In this document: one piece after another, positions 1 through 8,785 of the stretch
Layout of the letters: each line of letters begins with the position of its first letter
Numbering within the stretch: position 1 is the stretch's first letter
Assembly: GCA_002393725.1 (NCBI GenBank)
Contig: DGTJ01000107.1
Span: 1,630-15,938 of the forward strand
Origin: Prevotella sp. UBA4339
GTDB taxonomy: Bacteria > Bacteroidota > Bacteroidia > Bacteroidales > Bacteroidaceae
Direction: 5' to 3'
Length of the DNA: 14,309 bases
The notes under the pieces: model-generated
Told to the model about the DNA's origin: nothing
Database searches by the model: none
What the model saw: the letters and a program-made list of their open reading frames with translations, nothing else
Made by a program: the position numbers and the translations under genes

Positions 1-1
1 G

Positions 2-475
2 CCCTTCGACGGATTCCGTATCGTTGGCTCAGGATATCTGGGCACGGGAAATGCCGTTGGCGAGGCGGCCTGGAACCCTGGCGTGAAGAAAGGCGACAAC
101 TATAAGCGCAACCGCTACAGCGTGGGTGCTGAATACAAGACGCTGCCATATACAGGCAGCAAATACAAGGAGGCACGTCCTGCCAGCATCAGGGCAGAGT
201 GGCTCGGAGGTAAGGATGGTGATGTGACGTCACAGGGAGGATATGCTACGCTTTGTGTACCTGTGGTCGATGCCCTCGACATCGTGGGCAGTGCAGAGAC
301 ATTCGACAGGAACACGAAGATTGACGGATGGGATCAGACGAATCTGACCATCGGATTGCAATACTGGTATTATAAGAAATGTCGTCTGCAGCTGCAGTAC
401 ACCCGTTGTCTGTGTGGTGACATGATAGGCGACGACTACAACTGGCTGCAGGCTCAGGTGCAGGTGGCATTCTAA
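2..475 (+). CDS. Outer-membrane porin-like beta-barrel protein, C-terminal part (5' end outside the window)
   Basis: The reading frame is open from base 2, so this is the last 157 codons of a longer gene. The GTG at 83 is internal and not a real start. The visible part alternates short amphipathic strands with loops rich in Gly, Asp and Asn (for example RYSVGAEYKTLPY, ASIRAEWLGG, TNLTIGLQYWYY, CRLQLQYTR) and ends in aromatic Phe (QVQVAF). These are the usual marks of the last strands of an outer-membrane barrel that is inserted by BamA. The pattern of a strand with GLQYWYYKK followed by LQLQYT resembles the end of the phosphate-selective porin O/P family common in Bacteroidales, but without the N-terminus this is a resemblance and not proof. 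The substrate cannot be told. The symporter gene starts 31 nt downstream with no visible promoter between them, so the two are probably co-transcribed, which suggests an outer-membrane pore paired with an inner-membrane uptake carrier. Confidence 0.7.
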   Translation, partial: PFDGFRIVGSGYLGTGNAVGEAAWNPGVKKGDNYKRNRYSVGAEYKTLPYTGSKYKEARPASIRAEWLGGKDGDVTSQGGYATLCVPVVDALDIVGSAETFDRNTKIDGWDQTNLTIGLQYWYYKKCRLQLQYTRCLCGDMIGDDYNWLQAQVQVAF

Positions 476-506
476 AAAAAGGTAAAATGATTAAATAGTT
501 AGAAAA

Positions 507-2027
<1,521 letters not shown>

Positions 2028-2029
2028 TT

Positions 2030-2044
2030 TGCAACCAAGTTGCA
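2030..2044. promoter_or_regulatory. Short dyad upstream of the metal-ATPase gene (possible operator)
   Basis: TGCAAC (2030-2035) and GTTGCA (2039-2044) form a perfect 6+6 inverted repeat with a 3-nt centre (CAA). It begins just after the symporter stop codon and lies about 12 nt upstream of the -7 box of the ATPase promoter, where the -33 region should be. The position would suit a metal-sensing regulator, but a repeat this short can arise by chance, and no regulator gene is nearby to support it. Confidence 0.25.
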
Positions 2045-2056
2045 CGTAATGTGCCG

Positions 2057-2064
2057 TATCTTTG
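2057..2064 (+). promoter_or_regulatory. Bacteroidota-type -7 promoter element for the metal ATPase
   Basis: TATCTTTG matches the TAnnTTTG -7 consensus of the Bacteroidota primary sigma factor. It lies 30 nt upstream of the ATG at 2095, leaving a leader of about 20-25 nt. The -33 box is not clear: TTTG at 2028-2031 is about 25 nt away and TTG at 2040-2042 only 14 nt away, against the usual 19-21. This may mean the promoter relies on an activator. The TTG inside this element is the in-frame codon that a naive start call would choose for the ATPase, which argues against that start. Confidence 0.65.
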
Positions 2065-2094
2065 CACCCGAAAAGGAAATTAAAAAGCAAAGAT

Positions 2095-4089
2095 ATGGCA
2101 CATTTACATGAACATAGTCACAGCCACTGCGAGTGTTGCTCCCATGAGCACCATCACGAGCACAATCATGAACACCATCACGAGCACCATCATGAGCATT
2201 CGCTGAATAAGCAGCTCTGGCTCATTGTCGTAACGGCAGTTCTGCTTATAGCAGCTGTCGTGATAGAGAAAAACTTCGCCCTGCCCACATGGCAGTTGCT
2301 GCTGGTGTATCTTATACCTTATTTATTAATAGGCCACGAGACACTCCACGAGGCATGGGAAGGAATAGCTAATGGCGATGCCTTCAATGAGCATTTCCTG
2401 ATGTCGGTGGCCACTGTCGGAGCATTGGGCATAGGATTCCTGCCGGGAGCAGAAACTGAGTTCCCCGAGGCTGTCTTCGTGATGCTCTTCTTCCAGATAG
2501 GTGAGTTGTTCGAGGGTTATGCTGAAGGCAGGAGCCGTGAGAGCATAGCCCATCTGATGAACATCCGTCCCGACATTGCCCATCTCACAAAGTGTCAGAC
2601 ACTTTGTGAGGTGAGTCCTGAGGAGGTGGCTGTGGGAGAGATAATAGAGATACGGCCTGGAGAGAAGGTGCCCCTTGACGGTGTTGTCATCGAGGGAGCA
2701 TCGGCACTCAATACAGTAGCCCTTACTGGAGAGTCGTTGCCGAGAGACGTGAGAGTGGGCGATGAGGTGATATCCGGTTGTGTGAATCTCTCTGGTGTAC
2801 TCAGGGTGCGCACCACGAAAGCCTATGGCGAGAGTACCGTAGCAAAGATAATCAACCTTGTTGAGAATGCCGGTGAGAACAAGTCACGGAGTGAGGCGTT
2901 TATCACCCGTTTTGCCCGTGTCTATACTCCGATAGTAGTATTCGCGGCCCTCGCACTCGCCATCCTCCCGCCATTACTGATAGGTGTCATCAGTCACCAG
3001 TCGCCACTCACCTTGTTCCCCACATGGCTTTACAGGGCTCTGATGTTCCTGGTGGTGTCTTGTCCCTGTGCACTCGTCATCAGTGTTCCTCTCACGTTCT
3101 TCGGGGGCATCGGGGGAGCATCGCGTAAGGGAATCCTCATCAAGGGAGCCAACTATATGGACGTACTGGCGAAGACTGATACCGTGGTCTTCGACAAGAC
3201 CGGCACACTCACCCACGGACAGTTTGCTGTCACCGCTGTTCATCCAGAGGAATTCGACGAGAACGAGCTTCTTCACCTTGCAGCCCATGTGGAGCATTTC
3301 ACCACTCATCCCATTGGTGCAGCCCTGCGCGATGCCTTCCCAGATGAGGCTACCGACGGTTGCAGGGTGAGTGATGTAGAGGAGATTGCTGGTCATGGCA
3401 TCAGGGCGAGGGTAGGTGACAGGCTCGTCTGCGTGGGTAATACTAAAATGATGGACAGCATCGGAGTGAAGTGGCACGACTGTCATCATGTGGGTACAAT
3501 CATCCACGTTGCCATTGACGGTAGCTACGCAGGTCATATAGTCATCAACGATAGGATCAAGGAAGACAGTGCCGGTGCTGTTTCTGAGTTGAATGCCCTG
3601 GGAGTAGCCAGGACGGTGATGCTGACAGGCGACCGCAAGGAAGTGGCAGATAACGTAGCCAATACCCTCGCACTCTCTGAGTACCATGCTGAGCTCCTGC
3701 CTGCTGATAAGGTGGCGTATGTCGAGAAGCTCCTGAACGAGGAGTCCGGCTCAGGGGCAGTGGCATTCGTGGGCGACGGTATCAACGATGCCCCTGTCCT
3801 TGCACGTGCTGACGTAGGTATCGCGATGGGAGGACTGGGCAGTGACGCTGCCATCGAGGCGGCTGATGTGGTCATCATGGACGACAAGCCCTCGAAGATA
3901 GCCCTTGCCATACGTATCGCGCGTCGCACACTGAGGATTGCCGGTCAGAACGTATGGTTCGCCATAGGGGTGAAGGTGGCTGTGCTCATACTCGCTGCCT
4001 TAGGCATCGCAACGATGTGGCTCGCGGTATTCGCTGACGTGGGGGTCACTGTCCTCGCTGTGCTGAATGCAATGAGGGCATTGCGCTGA
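2095..4089 (+). CDS. zntA: P1B-type heavy-metal-exporting ATPase (Zn/Cd/Pb type)
   Basis: This is a 664-residue inner-membrane pump that uses ATP to export divalent soft metals. Visible motifs in order are TGES (actuator domain, residues 211-214), the membrane metal site CPC (323-325), the phosphorylation site DKTGT with Asp367, the nucleotide-domain HP (405-406) and the hinge GDGINDAP (560-567). Lys627 in the next-to-last helix and the DVG motif with Asp648 in the last helix, together with CPC, are the signature of subgroup P1B-2 (Zn2+, Cd2+, Pb2+) and not of the copper pumps. The N-terminus has no HMA ferredoxin-like domain. It has a His/Cys-rich tail instead (HSHCECC followed by HEHH-type repeats up to about residue 35), which could bind metal. 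I chose ATG 2095 because the longer in-frame TTG start at 2062 falls inside the promoter -7 box. A long palindrome interrupts the actuator-domain coding region at 2584-2610 without breaking the frame. The gene looks monocistronic, since the next gene has its own promoter. Confidence 0.93.
   Translation: MAHLHEHSHSHCECCSHEHHHEHNHEHHHEHHHEHSLNKQLWLIVVTAVLLIAAVVIEKNFALPTWQLLLVYLIPYLLIGHETLHEAWEGIANGDAFNEHFLMSVATVGALGIGFLPGAETEFPEAVFVMLFFQIGELFEGYAEGRSRESIAHLMNIRPDIAHLTKCQTLCEVSPEEVAVGEIIEIRPGEKVPLDGVVIEGASALNTVALTGESLPRDVRVGDEVISGCVNLSGVLRVRTTKAYGESTVAKIINLVENAGENKSRSEAFITRFARVYTPIVVFAALALAILPPLLIGVISHQSPLTLFPTWLYRALMFLVVSCPCALVISVPLTFFGGIGGASRKGILIKGANYMDVLAKTDTVVFDKTGTLTHGQFAVTAVHPEEFDENELLHLAAHVEHFTTHPIGAALRDAFPDEATDGCRVSDVEEIAGHGIRARVGDRLVCVGNTKMMDSIGVKWHDCHHVGTIIHVAIDGSYAGHIVINDRIKEDSAGAVSELNALGVARTVMLTGDRKEVADNVANTLALSEYHAELLPADKVAYVEKLLNEESGSGAVAFVGDGINDAPVLARADVGIAMGGLGSDAAIEAADVVIMDDKPSKIALAIRIARRTLRIAGQNVWFAIGVKVAVLILAALGIATMWLAVFADVGVTVLAVLNAMRALR
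2146..2199 (+). repeat. 12-bp tandem repeat encoding the His-rich tail of the metal ATPase
   Basis: Four and a half copies of a 12-bp unit follow each other: GAGCACCATCAC, GAGCACAATCAT, GAACACCATCAC, GAGCACCATCAT, GAGCAT. They encode HEHH-like four-residue units. The copies differ only at a few bases, which points to slippage-type expansion, so the copy number may vary between strains. Confidence 0.85.
2584..2610. repeat. Perfect 13+13 bp palindrome with 1-nt centre inside the metal-ATPase gene
   Basis: The arms CTCACAAAGTGTC (2584-2596) and GACACTTTGTGAG (2598-2610) are exact reverse complements around a single A at 2597. The palindrome stays in frame and encodes LTKCQTLCE in the actuator-domain region, just before the conserved PEEVAVGEI segment. 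Thirteen perfect base pairs within coding sequence is far more than codon use would be expected to give. It may be a short mobile palindromic element of the REP kind, a protein-binding site, or chance. Confidence 0.85.
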
Positions 4090-4111
4090 AATACGAAAAA
4101 CGGTAAAAGTC

Positions 4112-4142
4112 TTGCATATTCTGAGAAATTGTCGTATCTTTG
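4112..4142 (+). promoter_or_regulatory. Bacteroidota-type promoter for the AsmA-like gene
   Basis: A -33 TTG at 4112-4114 and a -7 TATCTTTG at 4135-4142 are separated by 20 nt, a good match to the Bacteroidota consensus spacing. It lies in the 75-nt gap between the ATPase stop and the ATG at 4165 and predicts a leader of about 15-20 nt. This makes the AsmA-like gene its own transcription unit. Confidence 0.75.
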
Positions 4143-4164
4143 CCGCAAAATTCGGTAGGGTGTG

Positions 4165-5904
4165 ATGAGAATACGGAAGATTTTTACCTTTCCCAGGTGG
4201 CTGAGACTCACGTTGACAGCTTTTGTGGCTGTTGTCGTCTGTTTGTTGCTGGTATTGACGATAGGCGTCAATACCAGTTTTGTGCAGGGGAAGATTATCA
4301 GTCTCGCTACGGAAGCACTGTCAAAAGAACTCCAGACTGAGGTACAGATAAAGGATATTGATGTCAATATCTTCGGGCAGCGGGTGAGTGTCTATGGCGT
4401 GAGAATGCAGGACCAGAACCGTCGTGAGTTGCTCCAAGTAAAGGAGATATGGACTAACTTCCGTCTGCTGCCCCTGCTCAAGGGTAGGGTGGAACTGAAG
4501 GAGGTAAAGATCAGTGGCGTCGACATGCTGCTGAGCAAACCGGAAGACGGGCCCGCCAATTACCAGTTTCTGCTTGACCGTGACAAGAAGAAAGGAAAGA
4601 AGAAGAAAGCTAAGCCCTCCATCTTCAGTCTCGACCTGCGCCATGCGATGGTCAGTGGAGTCAACGTGAGGTATAACGACCAGGACTACCTCCTTGAGAA
4701 GGCGGTCTATTCTTTCTGGCGCGAACAGAGGCATGTGGATATCAAGGGCCTTCACTTCAAGACCGACAACCATAAGCTCCGCAAGAACACCTACAAGCCG
4801 CATCGTGGATATTTCGATGTGGGACATCTTGACTTGGTAGCTGACTTGGGACTTGATATCTCCCGGATCGGTAAGGACACACTCGCAGGAGTCATCTCAA
4901 AATGCAATGTCACAGATACTGTCACAGGCTTCTATTTCAATAGCCTGCGTGCGGGCATCGTCTACAGCAACAAGCAGATTCACCTCTCTGATGTCTCCTT
5001 TAATCAGGTATCCACACGTTTCGATATCCCGGAGGCAGACATCATCCTTCCTGACAAGAAGCTTGACAGGAAACTGCACTATACGGCTGACAGCATCTAC
5101 GTGAGGACCTTCCTTAAGGATATAGCAAGACCGTTCGCTCCTGTTCTCCGCAATTTCTCAATACCGCTGAACGTCAGGGTTGGTCTCGACGGTACTCCGC
5201 AGAGCATCGTCCTGCGAGGGATTCATGTCAATACCGATGATAACCTGCTGAAGATAAACTCCACAGGAGTCCTCCGCAATCTGAAGGGCAGGGACTTCAA
5301 ACTGCATTTCGAAGTACACGACATGGTGGCACGACCGGGCATCAAGGACAAGATTATATTACAGTTCCCGGGCAAGAAACACATGCTGTATCAGCTTTAT
5401 GCTCTGGGAGTAGTGAAGTATCATGGAAGTTTTGATATACTCTGGCGGAAGCAGCAGTTCAGGGGTCTGTTGAATACTGAGAAGGGCAACATCGACTTCG
5501 AGTTCCAGCTCGATGGCAACACCAAGTATCTCTCCGGCCGTGCCAGTACCGACTCACTCGAACTGGGCGACCTCTTCAAACTGAAGAAAATCCACGATGT
5601 CGCCGCCTCTGCCACATTCAATGTCGATATCTCCAAACCAAGGACAGCGGAGATACGGAAGAAGAAAGGCGGCAAGCTGCCTATCGGTGAGGTCACTGCT
5701 GATATCAGTAGGATAGGCTATAAGAACATCCACCTGAAGAATATATATGCAGACATTGAGAGCGATGGGGCAGTGGCAGAAGGAACTGTTACCATGAAAG
5801 GGAGTCTTACCGACCTGATGCTTGAGTTCTACTTTACCGATACAGAAGCCATGCATCAGATGAAGGTAAAACCGAGACTGAAGTTCCGAAGTTTAGTGAA
5901 TTAA
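4165..5904 (+). CDS. AsmA/TamB-like membrane-anchored protein (short form)
   Basis: This is a 579-residue protein with a basic N-terminus, one membrane helix at about residues 13-35, and a long region of beta-strand-like repeats that should face the periplasm. The segment after the helix (QTEVQIKDIDVNIFGQRVSV, then LLPLLKGRVELKEVKISGVD at about 101-120) follows the pattern at the start of AsmA and TamB family proteins: short strands, an amphipathic segment, then a 'leaf' repeat. AsmA-type proteins form hydrophobic grooves that bridge the two membranes and are implicated in phospholipid transport or outer-membrane assembly. That role here is inferred from the family. The protein is much shorter than full TamB and shows no recognisable C-terminal TamB domain. 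A Lys-rich cluster KKKGKKKKAK sits at residues 141-150. GTG at 4162 directly precedes the ATG at 4165, and I prefer the ATG. The gene has its own promoter and ends at a strong hairpin. Confidence 0.65.
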   Translation: MRIRKIFTFPRWLRLTLTAFVAVVVCLLLVLTIGVNTSFVQGKIISLATEALSKELQTEVQIKDIDVNIFGQRVSVYGVRMQDQNRRELLQVKEIWTNFRLLPLLKGRVELKEVKISGVDMLLSKPEDGPANYQFLLDRDKKKGKKKKAKPSIFSLDLRHAMVSGVNVRYNDQDYLLEKAVYSFWREQRHVDIKGLHFKTDNHKLRKNTYKPHRGYFDVGHLDLVADLGLDISRIGKDTLAGVISKCNVTDTVTGFYFNSLRAGIVYSNKQIHLSDVSFNQVSTRFDIPEADIILPDKKLDRKLHYTADSIYVRTFLKDIARPFAPVLRNFSIPLNVRVGLDGTPQSIVLRGIHVNTDDNLLKINSTGVLRNLKGRDFKLHFEVHDMVARPGIKDKIILQFPGKKHMLYQLYALGVVKYHGSFDILWRKQQFRGLLNTEKGNIDFEFQLDGNTKYLSGRASTDSLELGDLFKLKKIHDVAASATFNVDISKPRTAEIRKKKGGKLPIGEVTADISRIGYKNIHLKNIYADIESDGAVAEGTVTMKGSLTDLMLEFYFTDTEAMHQMKVKPRLKFRSLVN

Positions 5905-5906
5905 GA

Positions 5907-5943
5907 AAACGAACAGCCCCGGGATTTCCGGGGCTGTTCGTTT
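5907..5943. terminator. Bidirectional intrinsic terminator between convergent genes
   Basis: An exact inverted repeat runs from CGAACAGCCCCGG (5910-5922) to CCGGGGCTGTTCG (5928-5940) around a 5-nt loop, and A-T pairs at both edges extend it to 16 bp. AAA on the left and TTT on the right give short U-tracts in either direction. It starts just after the AsmA-like stop (5904) and reaches into the TAA stop codon of cydB (complement of 5942-5944). It can therefore end both convergent transcripts. Confidence 0.92.
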
Positions 5944-7087
5944 AATATGCGTGGTCGCTTTCTATCTCTTCCTTCGTCAGTTTCTTACTGTCGATGGCTC
6001 GCCAGGCATAGATGATATATGCCAGTACGAACGGCACGAGCAGTGACACCCAGAACATCGTGGTCAGCGTGAACTCACTCGAACAGGAGTTCTGCAGCGT
6101 CAGTGAACTCTGCAGGTCTGCTGTAGAGGGGTAGTATGATGTGTTGTTCCATGCAGAGCAGAGCAACAGGGGCAATACCGTAATCACGGTACCTATGCCT
6201 GCAGGCCAGATGCCACCGTTGTAGTCCTTTGAGACGATTGTCTTGCCTATGCCATAGAGCACCAGTACCACACCGATGAGGAACAGTATCAGCAGATACC
6301 ACATGTCGATGAAGTTGTGCAGATATTTATACGGCTCCATGTATATCTGTCCTGTCTCATCGACGGCAAAGCCGTCTTTCAGCATCAGGTGGATCAGATA
6401 AGCCACGAAGAGTATTACGAATGGCACTGCAGTGCCCAGCAGGCGAACGCTGCCTCGGCAGCGGATATCCTCATCGTCGACATTGTTCATGACATAGAGT
6501 ATTCCTAACGAGCGGGCGAGGAACACCACTGCGAATCCGAATACCAGTACCCAGGGGTTCAACAGTGCGTCAAGGCCGTGTGAGGCATTGGCCCAGCGGC
6601 TTATGATAGGTGTGATGGCACTGGCATCGATGAGGTTGTTCTTCTCTACAATGAAGTTGCTGCCCTCGAAGAATGTGGCAACGGCACCTCCAAGCAGCAG
6701 GGGGCCTACGATGCCGTTGAGGGTCAGGAAGAACTGGAATGTCTTCGGACCGAGGATGTTGCCTATCTTGTTCTGGAACTCATAGCTTACAGCCTGTAGC
6801 ACGAAGGTGAAGAGGATGATCATCCATAGCCAGTAGGCACCTCCGAAGCTCGTAGAGTAGAACAGTGGGAAAGAGGCGAAGAATGCTCCACCAAAGGTGA
6901 CGAGGGTGGTGAAGGTGAACTCCCACTTACGGCCGGTGGAGTTGTACACCAGTCTGCGACCTTCTTCAGTGTATCCCAGTGAGCCTGCCACAGAGTTGGC
7001 TCCCTGCACAAACAATAGGAATACTAATATCGCACCAAGAAGTGATACTATAAAGCACCAGTAGTGCTGCAAAAATTCGTATGACAT
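5942..7087 (-). CDS. cydB: Cytochrome bd quinol oxidase subunit II
   Basis: This is a 381-residue protein with about eight or nine hydrophobic helices, near the size of E. coli CydB (379). It is the second core subunit of the cytochrome bd oxidase, which takes electrons from quinol and reduces O2 to water at the inner membrane without pumping protons. Family-like features are the N-terminal helix with FLLFVQGANSVAG, the segment GRKWEFTFTTLVTFGGAFFASFP, and the C-terminal TTMFWVSLLVPFVLAYIIYAWRA. It starts 28 nt after the cydA stop on the same strand, so the two are co-transcribed. The stop codon overlaps the foot of the terminator hairpin, leaving no room for a CydX-like gene downstream. The sequence is divergent from the proteobacterial form, as expected for Bacteroidota, but gene order and size make the call firm. 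Confidence 0.95.
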   Translation of the reverse strand: MSYEFLQHYWCFIVSLLGAILVFLLFVQGANSVAGSLGYTEEGRRLVYNSTGRKWEFTFTTLVTFGGAFFASFPLFYSTSFGGAYWLWMIILFTFVLQAVSYEFQNKIGNILGPKTFQFFLTLNGIVGPLLLGGAVATFFEGSNFIVEKNNLIDASAITPIISRWANASHGLDALLNPWVLVFGFAVVFLARSLGILYVMNNVDDEDIRCRGSVRLLGTAVPFVILFVAYLIHLMLKDGFAVDETGQIYMEPYKYLHNFIDMWYLLILFLIGVVLVLYGIGKTIVSKDYNGGIWPAGIGTVITVLPLLLCSAWNNTSYYPSTADLQSSLTLQNSCSSEFTLTTMFWVSLLVPFVLAYIIYAWRAIDSKKLTKEEIESDHAY

Positions 7088-7115
7088 ATTCTCTTGTTTT
7101 CTTAGTTGTTAATTC

Positions 7116-8759
7116 TTAATGATTCTCGTATTCCGGTCCTTTCTTGATCTGCTTCAGCAGGATGTTGATCTCTACCGCCAGCATCGTGGTGAAGAGGAAA
7201 AGGAAGAGGAAGAATGTGAGTGCCACACTGCTGGAGTTGAGGTCGGATACTGCAGCCCATGTAGGCAGCATGTCCTGTATCGTCCATGGCTGTCGTCCGA
7301 ACTCTGCCACGAGCCATCCGCTCTCAGAGGCGATATATGCCAGTGGGATGAGTATGATGGCGAGCCAGTAGTGCCAGGCGGGGAGCCCGGTGATTTCCTT
7401 CGTGTCTGCTGCTGTCTCAGGCAGGATGCCTACGGTAGCCAACAGGCGGCGAGTGATGATGGATAAGTACGGGATGTCGTACAGCAGGATCAGTATAAGT
7501 GCGAAGAAGAGGATGAAGACACATCCGAGACCTACCATTATCCTGAATGCCCAGAAGTTCACGGGTACGTAAGGCACCACGTCGTGCTTGTCCTTGATAT
7601 ATCCGTAGCCCATGTACTTGATGTTCTCCTTCAGCGTAGCGAGTTCTGCAGCTGCCTTTTGCTCGTCTCTGGCCTTCTTGGCATTGCGGTAGGCTGCCAG
7701 TGAACTGATGGCTTTCTTTCCCATCGCCATCTTCTGCTCTACCGATGGCTCAACAGTGCCGTCGGGCTTGGTGTAGCCTCTGAGGATGTCATTGATACCT
7801 GGCACGAAACCGTGGGGATCGTTGGTTGCCATGATGCTCAGTGCGTAAGGCATGTCGATCTTCAGCGGTGCCGATTCCTGGCTGGTATAGTCTGGCTGCT
7901 CGAAGGGGTTCACCCAGGCGACGGCTGTCAGACCCTGGTCCGTACCGCCATTATAGAGTGCTTCCATCGCAGCGAGCTTCATCGGTTGTACCTGAGCCAC
8001 CTGCTGTCCGCTGATATGACCGGTGAAGGCTGCACCCAGAGAGGCGATGAGTCCCACGATAGAACCTATCTTCATACTCTCTGTGGCAAGGCGTATGTCA
8101 CGTTTCTTCATCAGGTACCAGCAGCATACACCGACGCAGAACACGGCACCGATGATCCATGCGGAGATCACCGTGTGGAAGAACTTGCCAACGGCGAAGG
8201 GCGAGAAGGCCACTGCCAAGAAGTCCACCATCTCATTGCGCATGGTGTCGGGATTGAACTCGCAGCCTACGGGGTACTGCATCCATGCATTGGCCACGAG
8301 GATCCACCATGCGGAGATTGTCGCTCCCAGACCAGTGAGCCAGGTAGAGGCGAGGTGGAATCCGGGCGACACCTTCTTCCATCCGAAGTACATCACTGCC
8401 ACGAAGGTGCTCTCCATGAAGAATGCCACGATACCCTCTATGGCAAGGGGAGCACCGAAGATGTCACCTACGAACCAGGAGTAGTTGCTCCAGTTGGTAC
8501 CGAACTCAAACTCCAGGATGATACCCGTGGCGACACCCATCGCGAAGTTAATACCGAAGAGCCTCTGCCAGAACATGGCAGCTGTCTTCCAGAACTCATC
8601 CTTCGTGCGGTAGTACCTCGTCTCCACGATTCCCATGATAACGGCCAGTCCCAAGGTCAGCGGGACGAACAGCCAGTGATAGATAGCCGTGAGGGCAAAC
8701 TGCGCCCTCGACCAGTCGATGGTTCCGGCATCAATGTTTAATAACAGGTTTTCAATCAT
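7116..8759 (-). CDS. cydA: Cytochrome bd quinol oxidase subunit I
   Basis: This is a 547-residue haem-bearing subunit that oxidises quinol and carries haems b558, b595 and d. Key residues can be placed. His28 in QFALTAIYHWLFVPLTLG matches E. coli His19. The pair Glu108 and Glu116 in EGIVAFFMES matches E. coli Glu99 and Glu107, with the same spacing of eight. His195 in KFFHTV and Met408 in FRIMVGLG match the b558 ligands His186 and Met393. The quinol-loop start (VAQVQPMKLAAMEAL) and the C-terminal SGWLVAEFGRQPW signature are present. The stretch between about residue 300 and the conserved GYGYIKD before Met408 is long and Lys/Ala-rich, so this is the long-Q-loop type, as in E. coli cytochrome bd-I. 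The gene follows the DUF4492 gene by 26 nt and precedes cydB by 28 nt in a three-gene operon. Confidence 0.97.
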   Translation of the reverse strand: MIENLLLNIDAGTIDWSRAQFALTAIYHWLFVPLTLGLAVIMGIVETRYYRTKDEFWKTAAMFWQRLFGINFAMGVATGIILEFEFGTNWSNYSWFVGDIFGAPLAIEGIVAFFMESTFVAVMYFGWKKVSPGFHLASTWLTGLGATISAWWILVANAWMQYPVGCEFNPDTMRNEMVDFLAVAFSPFAVGKFFHTVISAWIIGAVFCVGVCCWYLMKKRDIRLATESMKIGSIVGLIASLGAAFTGHISGQQVAQVQPMKLAAMEALYNGGTDQGLTAVAWVNPFEQPDYTSQESAPLKIDMPYALSIMATNDPHGFVPGINDILRGYTKPDGTVEPSVEQKMAMGKKAISSLAAYRNAKKARDEQKAAAELATLKENIKYMGYGYIKDKHDVVPYVPVNFWAFRIMVGLGCVFILFFALILILLYDIPYLSIITRRLLATVGILPETAADTKEITGLPAWHYWLAIILIPLAYIASESGWLVAEFGRQPWTIQDMLPTWAAVSDLNSSSVALTFFLFLFLFTTMLAVEINILLKQIKKGPEYENH

Positions 8760-8785
8760 AGTTGTAATATTTAGTTTATTATTTG

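Noticed and set aside
83..475. A separate 130-residue gene starting at GTG 83
   Set aside because: The frame is open without a stop back to base 2 and the upstream residues continue the barrel pattern, so GTG 83 is an internal codon of a truncated gene.
2062..2094. N-terminal extension of the metal ATPase from TTG 2062
   Set aside because: The TTG is part of the TATCTTTG promoter element, so it would lie upstream of the expected transcript start. ATG 2095 gives a normal leader.
2974..3687. Minus-strand frame (237 codons) opposite the metal ATPase
   Set aside because: It lies fully within the conserved catalytic part of the ATPase gene. It has no promoter, membrane segment or motif.
4162..4164. 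GTG as the start of the AsmA-like gene
   Set aside because: An ATG follows directly in frame at 4165 and is the likelier start. The difference is a single residue.
7812..8741. Long plus-strand frame (309 codons) opposite cydA
   Set aside because: It is antisense to a gene with placed haem ligands and has a biased His/Glu/Gly/Cys-rich composition with no domain, as expected for a shadow frame.
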